Positions 9,758-21,561 are shown, numbered from the stretch's first letter. The stretch: 64,000 bases of DNA from Pyrus communis (GCF_963583255.1 NC_084816.1:13007100-13071099); one strand, 5' to 3'. The notes: generated from the letters alone by a model not told the origin. Numbers and translations are program-made.

Positions 9758-11911
9758 TTAAGATTTAGACAACGCCGTATATAGGCCAGTTGGAGAATTG
9801 TAATTGTACCAGCGTTGATCTGGTGTCCTGGGCTGTTTGAAAGTTTTTCGATCGACTAGCGAGCCCGAACTGCTGGCATTGTGCGAGTAATAATCCTCGT
9901 TATAGAAAGGTACATCAAAGTCAAGACGCCGCCTAACTGGGGCCTGGTCTTTTGTTCGTACCTGTGGGCCGAGTCTCTCAAACACTTGGCGTCGTGGACC
10001 ATTACTAAGTTCCCTTGGCGATTTTGTAAAGGTCGTGGATGATGGGCCTGAGGTTGGTGCCGAAGATGTCCTCTTTCTAGGTTTGACTGGTGTTTTACAA
10101 TGGTTACATAAGACCATTGATTCATGAGTTTCCTCGGAACTCGACCCCGTCATAGGCTCATTGATGGTTGGCCCCAAGCGCTCCGTAGGTGGTGCATTTG
10201 AAAACAAATCAATCTTCAGTCTTGGTTGACCATTCTATTTACGGACATGCTGCACCGGGCCGTATTCGGCCTTCCCTTTTCCTTTGTTTTTAGGGAGATG
10301 AGCATCTACCATACCAATTGTTGTTGAGAGGAAGGGATTGACGTCGACCGCCATCTGTTTCTCTGGGAATTTTAGCTTTCCTTTCTCAATCCAACTTTGA
10401 ATCGTGTCTTGGAATACAACACAATTATTGGTTGCGTGCTTATTAGAATTATGATACTTACAATATATTTTGCCCTTCAATTCGTCGGCCTTAGGGATAT
10501 TGTGCCCTGGTTGAAGTTTGATGATTTTTGCTACCAATAATTGATTGAAAATTGCATCGGCCTTGGTGATATCGAAAGTGTACACTTTCGATGTTTTACT
10601 CATCTCTTCGGTGGCCGAACGGGTCTTGGTGTCTTTGGAACTAACTTGAGCTAATGCCTTGCAGACATAAGGTTTATCTATTACTATCTCGGCCGCGTCC
10701 ACACTGGCATAGCTAACCGTGGGATTCTTATACAATGTTACCCGGGATGGTGACTTCGACATCTTCTCTTCTCGGAGCAAATAATCATACTGCTCAACGT
10801 GTTGAGCAAGTTCGTACATATCTCGAATATTTGCCCCCAGAAACTTCTTTTTGTATTCCACGTCCAAACAGTTTAGGGCGATCCTGACGAATTCAACTTC
10901 AGGGAGAGGTACTCGGCACCAATTCCTGGCCGACTTAAACCTTGTTAAATATTCCATTGGAGATTCGTCGGACGCTTGAGCCATCCTAGCCAACGATGAT
11001 ACGGACATTTCCATCCTCGGCCGATAGAATTGTTCATGGAATTTCTCGACCAATTCCTCCCAACTTTGTACGGAGTTCGATGGGAGATTAATGTACCAAG
11101 CGAAAGCTGAGCCTGTTAGTGAAAAGTTAAACAGCCGCAGTTTATGGAAGTCATTATTGACGTCTCCACACTACGCCGTGAAACGAGCCACATGTTCTAA
11201 CGAGGATAAGGACGATTCTCCGGCGAACAGACTGCAATCGGGGACCTTGAAGCCTTGCGGGTATTCGAACCTCTCTACATAAGCCGGGTATGGATGGATG
11301 AATTTTGGAAACTTCGGTCCCTTCTTTAGGGCCGAGTCGATCATTCTTTGGACCTCGGTCATGTTGAATGAAGCTGCTTCTTCTCCCTGGCTTGGTCCGT
11401 TAGATCTATTGCCTGGTCTGCCTCTTTTTTCTAAGTTAATTGGTTGTAGCCGGGCGGACCTTTTTTGGCTTGTACTGGAACATTTGTAGCAGAATGCTAC
11501 CGAGGTTGGTTGACCTGGCTATCTTCAAAGGCTTTACTAACCAATAGTTCAAGCATCCTGGTTTGTGTGTCGTTGTTGCTTCGTATTGCGTCTAGTAAAT
11601 CATTCATCTTTTGACCAATCGACTGCTCGACCTGTCGATATTGTTCATTGAGTCGTCTCCGAAGAAACGACCTAGTTGGTGGATCAGAACCCTCCCCATC
11701 ATCTTCATCGCATCTTTCATTATTCCCTCAACGAACATGCCTTCTGTTTGGTTAGGGACTTATGGGTTGTGAGTTTATCCGCTGAGACAGATTTCATTCT
11801 CTCGGTGCGTCGCACTTACAACCTCGGGCGGCACAACAATGATCGGATTTTTCGTCGGATGCAAATCCTGCCCAAGGCCTTGCACTGGTAAGTCAGCTGT
11901 TGACTTTCCCA
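9758..11911 (-). pseudogene. Gag of Tat element 1
   Basis: Pieces: about 11500-11911 (a start at ATG 11911 is plausible; N-terminal region with a helical LNEQYRQVEQSIGQK segment), 11171-11362 (MTEVQRMIDSAL...), 10235-11053 (capsid-like core with SWEELVEKFHEQFYRPR and ESPMEYLTRFKSARNWC, then a CKYHNSNKHATNNC zinc-knuckle-like motif) and 9758-10207 (basic, proline-rich tail). A TAG where the 11171 ORF ends interrupts an otherwise continuous capsid frame, in a position where CAG would fit. Gag would package the genomic RNA in the cytoplasm. Confidence 0.85.
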
Positions 11912-11975
11912 TGATTGTTTTCTTCTTTATGGACCGTGTCTCAATGGTCATGAACTCCGAAGGTCTAGCACAATA

Positions 11976-11996
11976 GTCCCACTGGGCGTGCCAAAA
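11976..11996 (-). other. Primer binding site of Tat element 1
   Basis: Immediately inside the right LTR the minus strand reads TTTTGGCACGCCCAGTGGGA. A related string follows the partial LTR of the other Tat-like element at 38387, which supports the assignment. I do not name the tRNA. Confidence 0.75.
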
Positions 11997-13175
11997 TGTT
12001 GTCCCTAAAAATACAAAACCTACGTGGCGCACAGGCCGAGTAACTAATAGGCTAACTAAGTCCTTCAGTTGAATGCGGGGCGTGCCAACTCGTCGGCCGC
12101 ACTCGGTTGAGGAGTAAAATTCGTTGTTGTCGCGTTAAGCGCGTTGCCGACTTCTTAATCTTGCGACTGCGACCGAGGAAGGAACACTCTCGGTCTTTAG
12201 GTTCTAGAGCCTGAAGACGAGGCTGCTAGTTTTGCGAAGTTCACAAATTGTCAGTGCCTGATTCGGTCACCGTGATTATGTTCGTAAGAGTATAAGCACG
12301 TCGAATCGACACTAAACTATACGGACACAAATACTCAAAGGTGATGTACGTCTTGATGGTGAACGTGGTTCGGCTGTCAGAATGCCGAACTCTGAAACTT
12401 ACTTGTGAATACCCAATCATAAAATCACTCGGCATCCGATACGCCGAATGTCGTAGCTCGTGACACCCTACTTCGTCGAGAAGGCTGATAAGATGACCCC
12501 TGCCAATAAGGATTCGAAAACCCTCCTCGGCCGAGACTTGGATAGGTAACCAGTCGGCCTCGATGCAGTGCTGTTTATCCAAACTGAAGATGCTCCTTGG
12601 TCGACTGATTCTACGGTGACAGTGCTGTTTATCCAAACTGAAGATGTTCGCCGGTCGCCTTGATAGTGCTGTTTATCCAAACTGAAGGTGTGTTGGCAGA
12701 AAAAGAAAAGGAAAAATCTCAAGGTGTTTGAGAGTTTTTGCGCAGGGCAATTGTATGTTGAATTGAAGGTCCCCATTTTGTTGCATGATTTCTTGTATTT
12801 ATGGCACCCACTCCTTGAGACCGAATCAAACCCCTATCTGGATTGGGAGTCCTTGTCCCGTTCCAACTTTACTTCGAACAACCCTACTCCCATTAGGACT
12901 TTGAACTTACCCCCCTTCGAGGCTTTATTCCTCGCTGGCCGAGAATCCTCGTTGCACCAGGACTTCCTCGACCCTTCTTATTTATCTGGACTACTCCTTC
13001 CTAGGATAGGACTCGACCGACCCTGCTAACTGGCCCGGAATCCATCAGGCAGCCTATAGTATTTAACACAGCTTTACTGGCCCGGAATCCATCAGGCAGC
13101 CTATAGTATTTGACACAGCTTTGGGCCGAGCACAACCCTATGCTCGGCCCAACAATATTATTTCGGGCCCAAACA
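11997..13175 (-). repeat. Right (5') LTR of Tat element 1
   Basis: Plus-strand ends are TGTTGTCCC at 11997 and GGGCCCAAACA at 13175, 1179 bp. It matches the left LTR throughout and carries the same three 24-bp motifs (12566-12687). The position of the TATA box reads CATAAATA on the minus strand (12796-12803), where the left LTR and the solo LTR at 29050 have TATAAATA. A 47-bp unit is duplicated near the U3 end. Confidence 0.93.
13029..13122. repeat. 47-bp tandem duplication in the 5' LTR
   Basis: Units at 13029-13075 and 13076-13122 begin ACTGGCCCGGAATCCATC and differ by one base. The left LTR has one copy, so the duplication arose after insertion or during the last reverse transcription. 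Confidence 0.9.
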
Positions 13176-13751
13176 GTATATATATTCGAGAGAGAAGCAC
13201 AAAGAAGTTTCACGTCGATTATCTTATTATTTGTAAATAAAAATAAACACTAAGACATTCATCAGTTCAAAATATTGATAGTGAAACGAGGGAGAGAGTG
13301 AACAACTTTCAACAATATTCCAAATACAAACGCATTGAAACATTAGCTCTTGAAAAACAATTTGTATGAAACGAGTTTATCGTTACGTGACGTTTCATTT
13401 TAATCTACTTTCGAATAAAAAAACATTTAAAAGTCCCCATACAACAAATAGGATAAGTTTATCAAAAGTATAAATAAAAAAAACATTGTCAGAAGTAGAT
13501 AAAAAGTTTAAAAATCTGTGATGTAGATAATGTAATTAATATGTAATAAAGGCACATAAAAAAACCAAACAAAACATGTGATATAGACTAGGAACAAAAA
13601 CCTATGTTATGGGTAGATAAACAAAGGTATTGCCTAAACCCTAAACCCTACGGAACCCGAAGCCAGTGAGCTCCCAAAAGGCCTCGTGCTAGGTAGGGAT
13701 GAGAATATACATTTAAGGATCACTCCCCTGGGTGATGTGGGATGTCACATT
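13176..13751. other. AT-rich flank with a short telomere-like motif
   Basis: I see no coding signal. At 13633-13650 there are two and a half units of the plant telomere repeat (CCTAAACCCTAAACCCTA); this is too short to mark a former telomere. Confidence 0.6.
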
Positions 13752-13757
13752 TTTTGT

Positions 13758-13880
13758 TGGGAATTGTTATTGACACTCCAAAAATCTCATTCTACACTCC
13801 AAACTTTCTATATTTGGAAAGAAAAATACACTTGTGAGGAGTGTAGAATGAAATTTTTGGAGTGCCAATAACACTTCCCA
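13758..13880. mobile_element. Small MITE with 43-bp inverted ends
   Basis: The ends read TGGGAATTGTTATTGACACT and its near-complement, ending TTCCCA, and the arms pair over about 43 bp with few mismatches. Both sides are flanked by TTTTGT (13752-13757 and 13881-13886), a likely target duplication. At 123 bp it has no coding capacity and would form a near-perfect hairpin. Confidence 0.75.
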
Positions 13881-13886
13881 TTTTGT

Positions 13887-16254
13887 TTCTAGGGTTTGTG
13901 AAAATTGAGGTATTTCATTTGAAATCTGTTTTCGAAGTGAAATTATTTGACAATGTGGTATGTGCAAATTTAGAGAAAAAAAAAATATTTTTCTTCACGG
14001 TCATAACGGATCGGATCATTTTAAAATGACCCGACCTGTTAAGAACCCATTAAGATAGTGAGTAACACAACACAATTCGTTAAGATAATATGTGTTACAC
14101 AAAAATGACTCGTTTGTCAAGCCTGGTAACGGACCATATTCAAAGCACAAGAAAGAATCTCTCCTACTCTTAATACTTTTATATGCTTCTCGAAGTGATG
14201 AGACTATCTGACATCAAAGTAGCATACCTTTGACCTAACGTGATTTTATTTTCTGGTTGTTGGTGGATCCAGTGGTGAACAACACGCAAACTTTACGTGT
14301 ATCGGAATTTTAGAATTACAAAATACAATTATATTTCACAAAAAGTACAATCATTGATTTTTCGATTCTCTTGTGAGCACTGCAAGACAAGTGAACGAAT
14401 ATAGAATACCACATTCACTATGTAAAATGCATGCAAACCCAGAATAAGAAATCAAATTTCAGTCAGATAATGCAATAAAATAATCATCAATTAATTTAAA
14501 AAAACAGGTGAAGTTACGCTGTCTTATTCAACTTACTTCAGGCTTTAAAACATGACAAAATTCGAGCTTTAACTAGTAATTTTGCAACTCCCAGAAAGAT
14601 GGAAAGAATTTTATACAGATTCAGAAATTACAATACAAAACGGAAAATTAGAAGGCTTGCAAGTGGCAATTTAAAAACAAATATTATAAAGAAGAAACCA
14701 CATGATGGAAGTTCATATAAAATAATCAAGTTTTTTTTTTTTTTTTTTTATTATCTTAGAAAGATAAGATATACAGCAAAACATTCTTTCAATTATTTAC
14801 TTCTGTTATTCTATTAATTATCTAGTGGCTTTTGCGAAATGTATAAGCGATATGATACCATAGAACAAGTGTTCGATCACTTAAAAAAAAAAAAAAAAAA
14901 AAAAGAAGAAGAAAAACTTTCTAGACAAAATAATTTGATCGGGCAAAATAAGATTTGTCGCCCAAGAGCATGCTCGATCAATATTCCGATGACACTTTCG
15001 TCAAGTAACGGTGCGTTGACCAGCTTTGCTTGACAAACATGACATGCCCATTCATCGGGCAAATTAATATTTTATGAAAATATATATATATATATTTAGA
15101 CCGATGAAATTTTCGTTGGCCAAGCTTTATAAGGAAAAAAGAATTAAAAATATAAAATACCTTGTTCGATGACCATTTTCGTTGGCCAAACTATTTTATT
15201 TTATTTTTAAATAATAGAAATTATATTTAATTTAAATAATTAATTTTATTATATTAATCTCAAATAATATCACAATATAAAAAACTTATTTAGTTATTAA
15301 AACTGAAATGTTTGTACAATTGTAGTAAAATTGAAAAACAATGTTATTCTCGATGGCATGTCTCTAAGTAAATGTCCAACTAGTTCACTTTGAAAGATGT
15401 CCATGTTTAGAAATTTTAAGTTCTGAAAATAACCGTTGAGTTAGTGCCATTCGTCCATCCTATGCTCAAAATCCTGCGATGGATGGGTTAGAGCTTCATC
15501 ATGAGCTTCAAAAATCTTGTACCCTGCAGAGCACGTGCATCCACTCCTTGAGCAACTAAGTCCACAGGCAGGGTATGTAGTCGGACATATCCTACTCTTC
15601 CAGATCAATCTCAAAGTTTTTCTGAAATAGACAAAAAAGGCAAGTGTTAGTTTAAAAAAAAATAAAAAATAAAAAAATAACTAAATAAGTTAAATTATTA
15701 AAAATAATAAATTTAAAAAAAAAAAAAAAAACATACACACACACACACACTTGTTGAGGGCGTTGCCATTATCGCCTCCTTCACGTCAAGGGAGATATTC
15801 TTCCATTTAGAGGCTTTTTATGGGGCATATTATGCGGAGGATGATGTCTCCGATCTTGACAGTCAACCTCATGTTGACTGCAGGGTCCGCAACATATTTT
15901 GTGGGTTGTAAGCGATCCTAATCTTGATTTACCTTATGTGGACAGTAAGCGCGCGTGATGACGATATTTATGAAAAAATTACATACAATTTTCAAAAGTT
16001 TCAATATTACCTAAAATTTTCTAATATATCAAAAAATTCTAATATTTCCTAAAACTTTTTAATATTTCCTACAAATTTATACCATATCCAGAAATTCTAT
16101 TATCTCCTTAATGTTATGATATTTCTTACAAATTTCTACTATTTCTATTTCTAATGTTTTTGAAAACAAATTGAAATATTTCCTAAAACAATGGCGCCTA
16201 CCCAGTCCCCCCACCTTGCCATCCCGTCAACCAACCTCATTACTCCTGTCAACT
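13887..16254. other. AT-rich intergenic region with simple repeats
   Basis: Contains a poly-T run (14731-14749), a poly-A run (14883-14903), short TA repeats near 15085, an A-rich tract and a CA run at 15733-15750. Around 14930-15200 a phrase like TTTTCGTTGGCCAA recurs, and 15400-15600 has a possibly decayed transposon reading frame on the minus strand; neither is strong enough to name a family. Confidence 0.4.
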
Positions 16255-16345
16255 GCACCTCATCACTTTTGTTCGAATTCATGTTGTTTAATTTTCTAAG
16301 ATCCCTGAGCTTCCCCAGGTGATTAAGCCGATTGGCTCCCAATGT

Positions 16346-16751
16346 AATCACTGTTCTAAAAATTCTCGCATAGCGCTGCCTAGCCCACTTAGACCCCCCT
16401 AGGTCGCACCTCTCACTTAGACAAAAAATAGATAATGTTCATTTTGCATTTTATTTTTTAATAAATTTTACGAGACTTATTGAATATTTGGAACACTCAT
16501 TATATGCTTGTTCCCCATATTTTCAGTATATTCTAATACTTTATAATCTATATGTTATTCTATTTTGCAATTTATGTATCCCAATACAATTATGTATTTT
16601 TTTAAGTATATGTAGGCATTTATATAACATATAAATAAATTTAATTAGAATTAAATAAATTGCCTAGGCCCCCACCTAGCCCCTAGATGCCTAGGCGCTA
16701 AACCTCAGCTGGCCGCTCGATTATCACTTAGTGCCTTTTAAACCTTGAATG
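16346..16751. mobile_element. Non-autonomous repeat rich in CCTAGG-type motifs
   Basis: Begins near CACTGTTCTAAAAATTC and ends near GTGCCTTTTAAACCTTGAA, with GCCTAGGC/CTAGGCGCT-type tracts near both ends. It interrupts the LTR of the decayed chromovirus, because LTR sequence matching 20130-20150 is found on both sides once the neighbouring solo LTR is also set aside. I do not assign a superfamily; ends are approximate. Confidence 0.5.
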
Positions 16752-16756
16752 TAATG

Positions 16757-17187
16757 TGACACACCTCGATCGAGATCAGGGCATGATGACCGTCACGTGG
16801 AAGTGACGTAACCATGTGCACAGTGCGGAAGTTAATAAAATAATAATGGAAATAGTAATACGAATGAATAAAAACTGGTTTTACATAAAGTAATAACAAA
16901 TGCAAGTGTAAGTGTGACGCTAAGTTCAGAGTATAAAGCCTAAAGCAGTCCAAAAGAAAACGACGCAACAACAGTACACCCGAAGGTGGCCCTACGCTGG
17001 TGATCGTCTGTCAGAAATGCCGGAAAAATCCTCTAGGAAACCACCAAACGTGCTAGTCAACTAGAACCTGGAGGGGCGCAAAACAAAAGCGTGAGTGGGC
17101 AAAAACAAAGCTTTTCGAAAACCATTTAACAAATAAGTTCTAACCCCTCGCCGTAAAACCTGTATACTTCCCAGAAAATAGATATAT

Positions 17188-17226
<39 letters not shown>

Positions 17227-18927
17227 AATCATGCTCCAGAATATGCCATGCCAAAATCTCAAAATGAAATGCAAGTGCTCAGGTAAAAATCATATCAATA
17301 TCATATAGTCTGGCAGCCGGAGTCACCTAACGTGACCTGTACGGCTGAATCTAGAGCTCAAATCTCAATCTCACTAACTAGACCTGCACACGAGTCGGAA
17401 CCACCTAAAGTGGTCTGTACGACAGGCCTGGGTGTAACATATATACGCTCAAGTGCTACGATCACGTGAAGGCTGGGCGAATAGTCGCGGGTCACCTACG
17501 AGTCGGAACCACCTAAAGTGGTCTGTACGACAGGACTGTGCACCTAACTTGGATCCAAGCTGAGCGTGTGGTGCGGGAGGTGAACATCATGTGAAGGACT
17601 GTGCTCAACTCTAAGCGGGAGCACTAACACCGGGGGTGCAATTTATGATCTCTCTAAGCATCTCAAATCACTACTGAATGTAACATGAATTACACTTACC
17701 TGGCACTTACCTGTGCGTCCACAGCACCAATACACACATATATGTATGCAACTAACCATGCATAACAAATGGCAATATGATATATGGCACATAACTAATA
17801 AACGTTTAAATCGATTTCTGGGAAAATATAAGTATATAGGTATATACGGAAAACCAAAAGCCCACTCACTGGTATGTGGAAGGGTCGTAGCCCCCCTGCC
17901 TCGAGTGACCACGCTCATCCTCGGGATAGGTATCACCTATATGCGAAACAACTACAAAAACATTAATTTTAAAGCACATAACCAACCTTTAGAAATAACT
18001 TCTCATACAATGCTCAAATGGGGTGTATGAATACACCAACGTGATCTACTCAACCTCAGGAACATCCCCATATTTTTAAAATAATTTTTCACCGCCGCAC
18101 GCGCCGGCCACACGCAGGCATGTGCCTGGCACGCTAACAGCGTCAGTTGACGCCGTCAGGAATATTCCGTTATCCCTAACAGATTCCGTCAACGGCATTA
18201 GGAATATTCCGTCAGATTTGACGGAATATTCCATCGTCTTCTCCGGCGAGGCTTCGGCGCCGTCGCCGGCGCCGGAAAATCGGGAAAAATTCAAACCTTT
18301 GTAACTTCTTCGTTTTTCAACCAAATTTCACAAAATTGGTACCAAAATGAAGCTTACAACGAGAGGAACACAATCATACTACTTTCAAGTGCTAAAATCC
18401 ACAAAATCTCACCTGGAAAATCACCCCAACTCCGGCCAACCTCGAAACTCGTGATCCCGACGTCCAAAACCTTCAAACGAACCACCCCGAGCCTCCTAGG
18501 GACCTCACCAAGCTTCCTACAAGCTTGAAATTCCCAAAAGCGTGAGAAATCACGTGTGCATGAACAGTACCAAAATCGCGCATCGTGAGTTCGACGTGAA
18601 AACGAAGGTATTCTCACCTGAAATAAGTATGGTTGGACTCCTACGAGCCTCACGAGCATGAATATGTGCTTGGTTTCTTCGATCTGAGGAGGTTTGATGG
18701 GTTTGGGTGTGTGTCCGTACGTTGTATGGAAAATGGGATGGGAAAGGGAACTCGGGACAGGTGCAGGGAAAGGGAGAAAACAGTGAGGGTGAGTGTGGGG
18801 AGGAGTGTGTGGTGCAAAACCAGCCACACCAAGCCAAAAAGAATAACTACATAACGAAAAATCACGCTAGGGGCAAAATCTTCTTTTCACGCGTACGTTT
18901 TTAAAATTTCTGAGACGGGCTGTCAGA
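16757..18927 (-). mobile_element. Solo LTR of a Tekay/del-type chromovirus
   Basis: The minus strand starts with (TC)TGACAGCCCGTCTCAG and ends GGTGTGTCA, the typical ends of Tekay/del LTRs except that the starting TG has become TC. Perfect 5-bp target duplications TAATG flank it (16752-16756, 18928-18932). No internal gag-pol is present, so it is a product of LTR-LTR recombination. The body has two close copies of a segment with GAGTCGGAACCACCTAAAG and a TA microsatellite. ORFs inside it look fortuitous. Confidence 0.85.
17190..17224. repeat. (TA)n microsatellite
   Basis: A run of about 17 TA units inside the solo LTR, likely polymorphic between individuals. Confidence 0.9.
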
Positions 18928-19049
18928 TAATGTATCATTCAAGAATTATTCAATAAACGTTTTAGTTTTCTCCTAACGCTGGTAGATTCCGGAAAACATT
19001 GTTCTTCGAAGGTTTATGTTTGTATCCCCTCTACCCTCATGTTGCGTCA

Positions 19050-19900
19050 GTTTGTATTACAGCTCATAGCCAACTTCATCAAGTTGATGTTGAAGATATT
19101 CCTATTTTCCTGGGAAGTGATTCCATTGAAGGTTTTCTCTTGTGGGTTGAGGATGTAGCAAAATTTTTTAAGGTACAACCAATTCCGGAAAGGAATATGG
19201 TGAAGATGGTATCTTCTTGTTTAGATGGAGATGTGCGCTTATGGTGGGATCAAATGCAAGAGTTTAGGCGACAACAAGGTAAAAATCCTATCAAACTTGG
19301 CATTGGTTGAAGCAGATAACAATTAACCAATTCTCTTCTATTTTCTGCAAATTGTATCTAGCAAGGATATGTCAAGCAATCATTAGAAAAGAAGCTAAAT
19401 TGATGGTGACTGGTTCTTCATTACACCAAGAAACAGTGGAGGTCAAGGTGGAAAAAAAATAACAAATGGTTTTGGTTGTTGAAGATCTCTCGAAACATGA
19501 CAACTCACAAGTGGAGACTCAATAAATTCAAGGTATAAGTGATTCAGAAATTGTTATGACTTTGAAAAATCTACAATCTAATAAATTGGAGTTAAATTTC
19601 ATTATTGACGAAACAAGAAAATTGGGGAAGGAAAAATATTTTGATTATTGATTGGCATAATTTAATCTTGTTTACGAAATTAATTTCATGATTATTCCAC
19701 CTAAATACACACGTCCTCAAGTTGAGTAATTTATTTGGTTAACAAGGGAGTTGTTTATTAGCTTTCAAGGTTGTTTTAAGAAGGACTCGAGGTCAAGTTC
19801 CTTTCAATGGAAGAGTTTGATTTAGGACAAAGTATGAGTCAATTCTGACAAAGAAAATAAAGAAAATAAAAGGTTTCAAATTCTGGAAAAGAAGAGATAT
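19050..19900 (+). pseudogene. Gag remnant of chromovirus #1, first copy
   Basis: The frame near 19090-19310 has PIFLGSDSIEGFLLWVEDVA, FFKVQPIPERNMVKMV and RLWWDQMQEFRR, the classic plant chromovirus capsid pattern with the conserved WWDQ. Downstream the frame is lost to stops and indels. A mutated primer binding site precedes it. Confidence 0.7.
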
Positions 19901-19914
19901 TTTGGTGTTAGAAT

Positions 19915-20273
19915 TGGATGTATAATATATCGTTTTGAAGGGAATGGCAAGCAGAATAAGATTCATGATTTTACCATGAGCTCGTCGTGTTTAAGGCCAA
20001 AATGATCGTTTAGACTTCCAAAACTGCAAAATAAAGTTCGTAAGAAATTTGGACTTTTCAATTTCTGTTTGAATTCATGTTGTTTAATTTCCTAAGAGCC
20101 ATGAGCTTTCCCCAGGGTCTATGATTAAGTTTATTTAATTCTTTGGCTCCCATATATATCATTCAAGAATTATTAAATAAACTTTTCGGTTTTCTCCAAA
20201 CTCTGGTGGACTCAAGAAAACTTTGTTCTTCGAGGGTTTATGTTTGTACCCCTTCTATGCTCGTGCTACACCA
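19915..20273 (+). repeat. Second LTR of chromovirus #1
   Basis: Starts near TGGATGTATAATATA and ends CTACACCA, followed by ATTGGTACTAGAACCC, close to the initiator-methionine tRNA primer site TGGTATCAGAGC. It matches LTRs 36282-36761 and 62499-62983 in order of motifs but is shorter. Confidence 0.65.
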
Positions 20274-20594
20274 ATTGGTACTAGAACCCATAGGCAACCT
20301 CATCAAGTTGATGTTGAAGATATTCCTATTTTCTAGGGAAGTTATGTCATTGAATATTTTCTCTTGTGAGTTGAGGATGTAGAGAAACTTTTCAAGACAC
20401 AACCAATTTCATGAAGGAGGATGGTGAATATGGTAGCTTCTTGTTTAGATGGTGATGTTTGTTTATAGTAGGATCAAACGCAACAGTCTCGGCAACAACA
20501 AGATACAAAATCCTATCAAAACTTGACGTTGGTTAAGGTGACAAAATGTTAAGCAATTTTTTTTTTCCAATTTTTACAAATTATATTTGGCAAG
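20274..20594 (+). pseudogene. Gag remnant of chromovirus #1, second copy
   Basis: Repeats the start of the first gag copy (HQVDVEDIPIF region at about 20300-20340) with extra stops. It is cut by the LTR that begins at 20600. Confidence 0.6.
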
Positions 20595-20599
20595 AACGT

Positions 20600-21216
20600 T
20601 GTTGAAACCAAATTCGCACACCTCTGTGAGTAAGGGTTGAACACAAATCCTAGTAAAGCTGAGCAAGCTACAAAATAGTAAACACAATCATGAGCAAGCT
20701 TTAAACCTAAGAAGTGTGATGGCCAAAGGCTCTCCGCCGGTCAAGTTAGTGAATGATTTTAGACTCAAGCAGTGGCCAAGAGAATTGAAGTGTATGGATT
20801 ACGTTACTGTAGATGAACCCTAGGTGAGTGTATTTATACCATGGGAGAACAATCTTTTAGATAGAATCCTCGTTGTAAGCTGGGAGAATCCTAGAGGATA
20901 TCTAGTAAGTAGATATTGTATCCTCTTAGAAGTTGTGATTACTTGCGAAGCACACGTATCCCTAAATTGTAAGGATTCCAAGACTTATAGGATCTAATTG
21001 AGTCCATACCTAGATCAGATCTCACATATTGTGGAACAAGCATAGACATCCAATGGAGTAGCTAGGACTCCACCCAATGCCCTGGAGTAAAGTGCTGGTG
21101 GCACCTTGCTCCGTCTGATACAGCTTTGCCCGAAGCTAATAAGTTCATGATCGAACTTCTGAGGTAACAGTATTTGGATCAGACTTACTCCAACCCTGGA
21201 AAATCATCGTCCCACA
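20600..21216 (-). repeat. 3' LTR of a second Tat-like element (617 bp)
   Basis: Plus-strand ends are TGTTGAAACC and CATCGTCCCACA. The minus strand directly before its start reads AGTTAGGGGAAAT (21217-21229), a polypurine tract, so this is the 3' LTR of a minus-strand element. A minus-strand TATAAATA is present near 20830-20840. The partner LTR is not in the window. The left flank AACGT would be the target duplication. Confidence 0.7.
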
Positions 21217-21552
21217 ATTTCCCCTAACTATCCGTTTGAAAGGCAACCCATTACCCTTGAGGATGGATTGTTGTAAAGGCTATGCATTTTGGAGTAAGCC
21301 GGAATACATACCATTTAATCTTCATGAATGCAGGTGACCTTTAATACTGATGTGGCAGCCTTTCAGATTTAGACAAGTACCTTCGTGTATCATGCCATAA
21401 AGTTCGTAATGATGAAGTGTCACGTGCAATGCTTGTCCATGAGAAACGAGAAATCTTCTTCGATATTCTTTGTTTATCCCAGCCATCACATTGGTTGATC
21501 CCAAGACAAGTCGACCTGAATTCAACGGCTAGATGATTCCACCAAACAAATG

Positions 21553-21561
21553 CCTATATAT
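21553..21561 (+). promoter_or_regulatory. TATA-like box before the second antisense ORF
   Basis: CTATATATT lies about 125 bp before the ATG at 21681, mirroring the arrangement at 1532/1686 in element 1. The assignment rests on that parallel and on the sequence alone. Confidence 0.35.

Larger units (their letters stand above)
1..13175 (-). mobile_element. Ty3/gypsy Tat-lineage LTR retrotransposon with antisense PMD cargo gene
   Basis: Two near-identical long LTRs (1-1103, 11997-13175) flank a minus-strand gag, protease, RT, RNase H and integrase series, and a plus-strand gene sits between integrase and the left LTR. The PBS lies just inside the right LTR and the polypurine tract just inside the left LTR, so transcription runs right to left. 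The gag-PR-RT-RH-IN order, a second RNase H-like domain and an extra antisense ORF fit the Tat lineage. The first 29 bp or so of the left LTR fall outside the window, so the target duplication cannot be checked. Pol has stops, frameshifts and an RT deletion, so this copy is dead. The two LTRs differ by a few percent by eye, implying moderate age. Confidence 0.93.
16255..20599 (+). mobile_element. Decayed Reina-like chromovirus #1 (LTR-gag-LTR-gag)
   Basis: An LTR fragment at about 16255-16345 resumes after two insertions at 18928-19049. A gag remnant follows, then a second LTR (about 19915-20273) and a second gag start, which ends at 20599 where another LTR begins. Both LTR ends carry the phrase with CTGGTGGA-type and GGTTTATGTTTGTA sequence also seen in the LTRs at 36282 and 62499. 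The layout suggests two elements sharing an LTR after unequal recombination, or internal deletion. All frames are broken. Confidence 0.7.

Noticed and set aside
13633..13650. Telomere-like CCCTAAA repeats
   Set aside because: Only two and a half units; too short for an interstitial telomere.
15400..15600. Possible DNA-transposon (CACTA-like) coding remnant on the minus strand
   Set aside because: Only weak recognition of residue patterns, no terminal repeats found.
17190..17224. TA microsatellite as a regulatory or origin signal
   Set aside because: Simple repeat in an LTR without further signals.
16738..18030. Repeated GAGTCGGAACCACCTAAAG segments considered as a CRISPR-like array
   Set aside because: Only two to three diverged copies without regular spacers, within a plant LTR.
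18122..18854. Several overlapping frames at 18076-18904 on both strands
   Set aside because: They lie within the solo LTR, overlap on opposite strands and reflect local GC-rich sequence.
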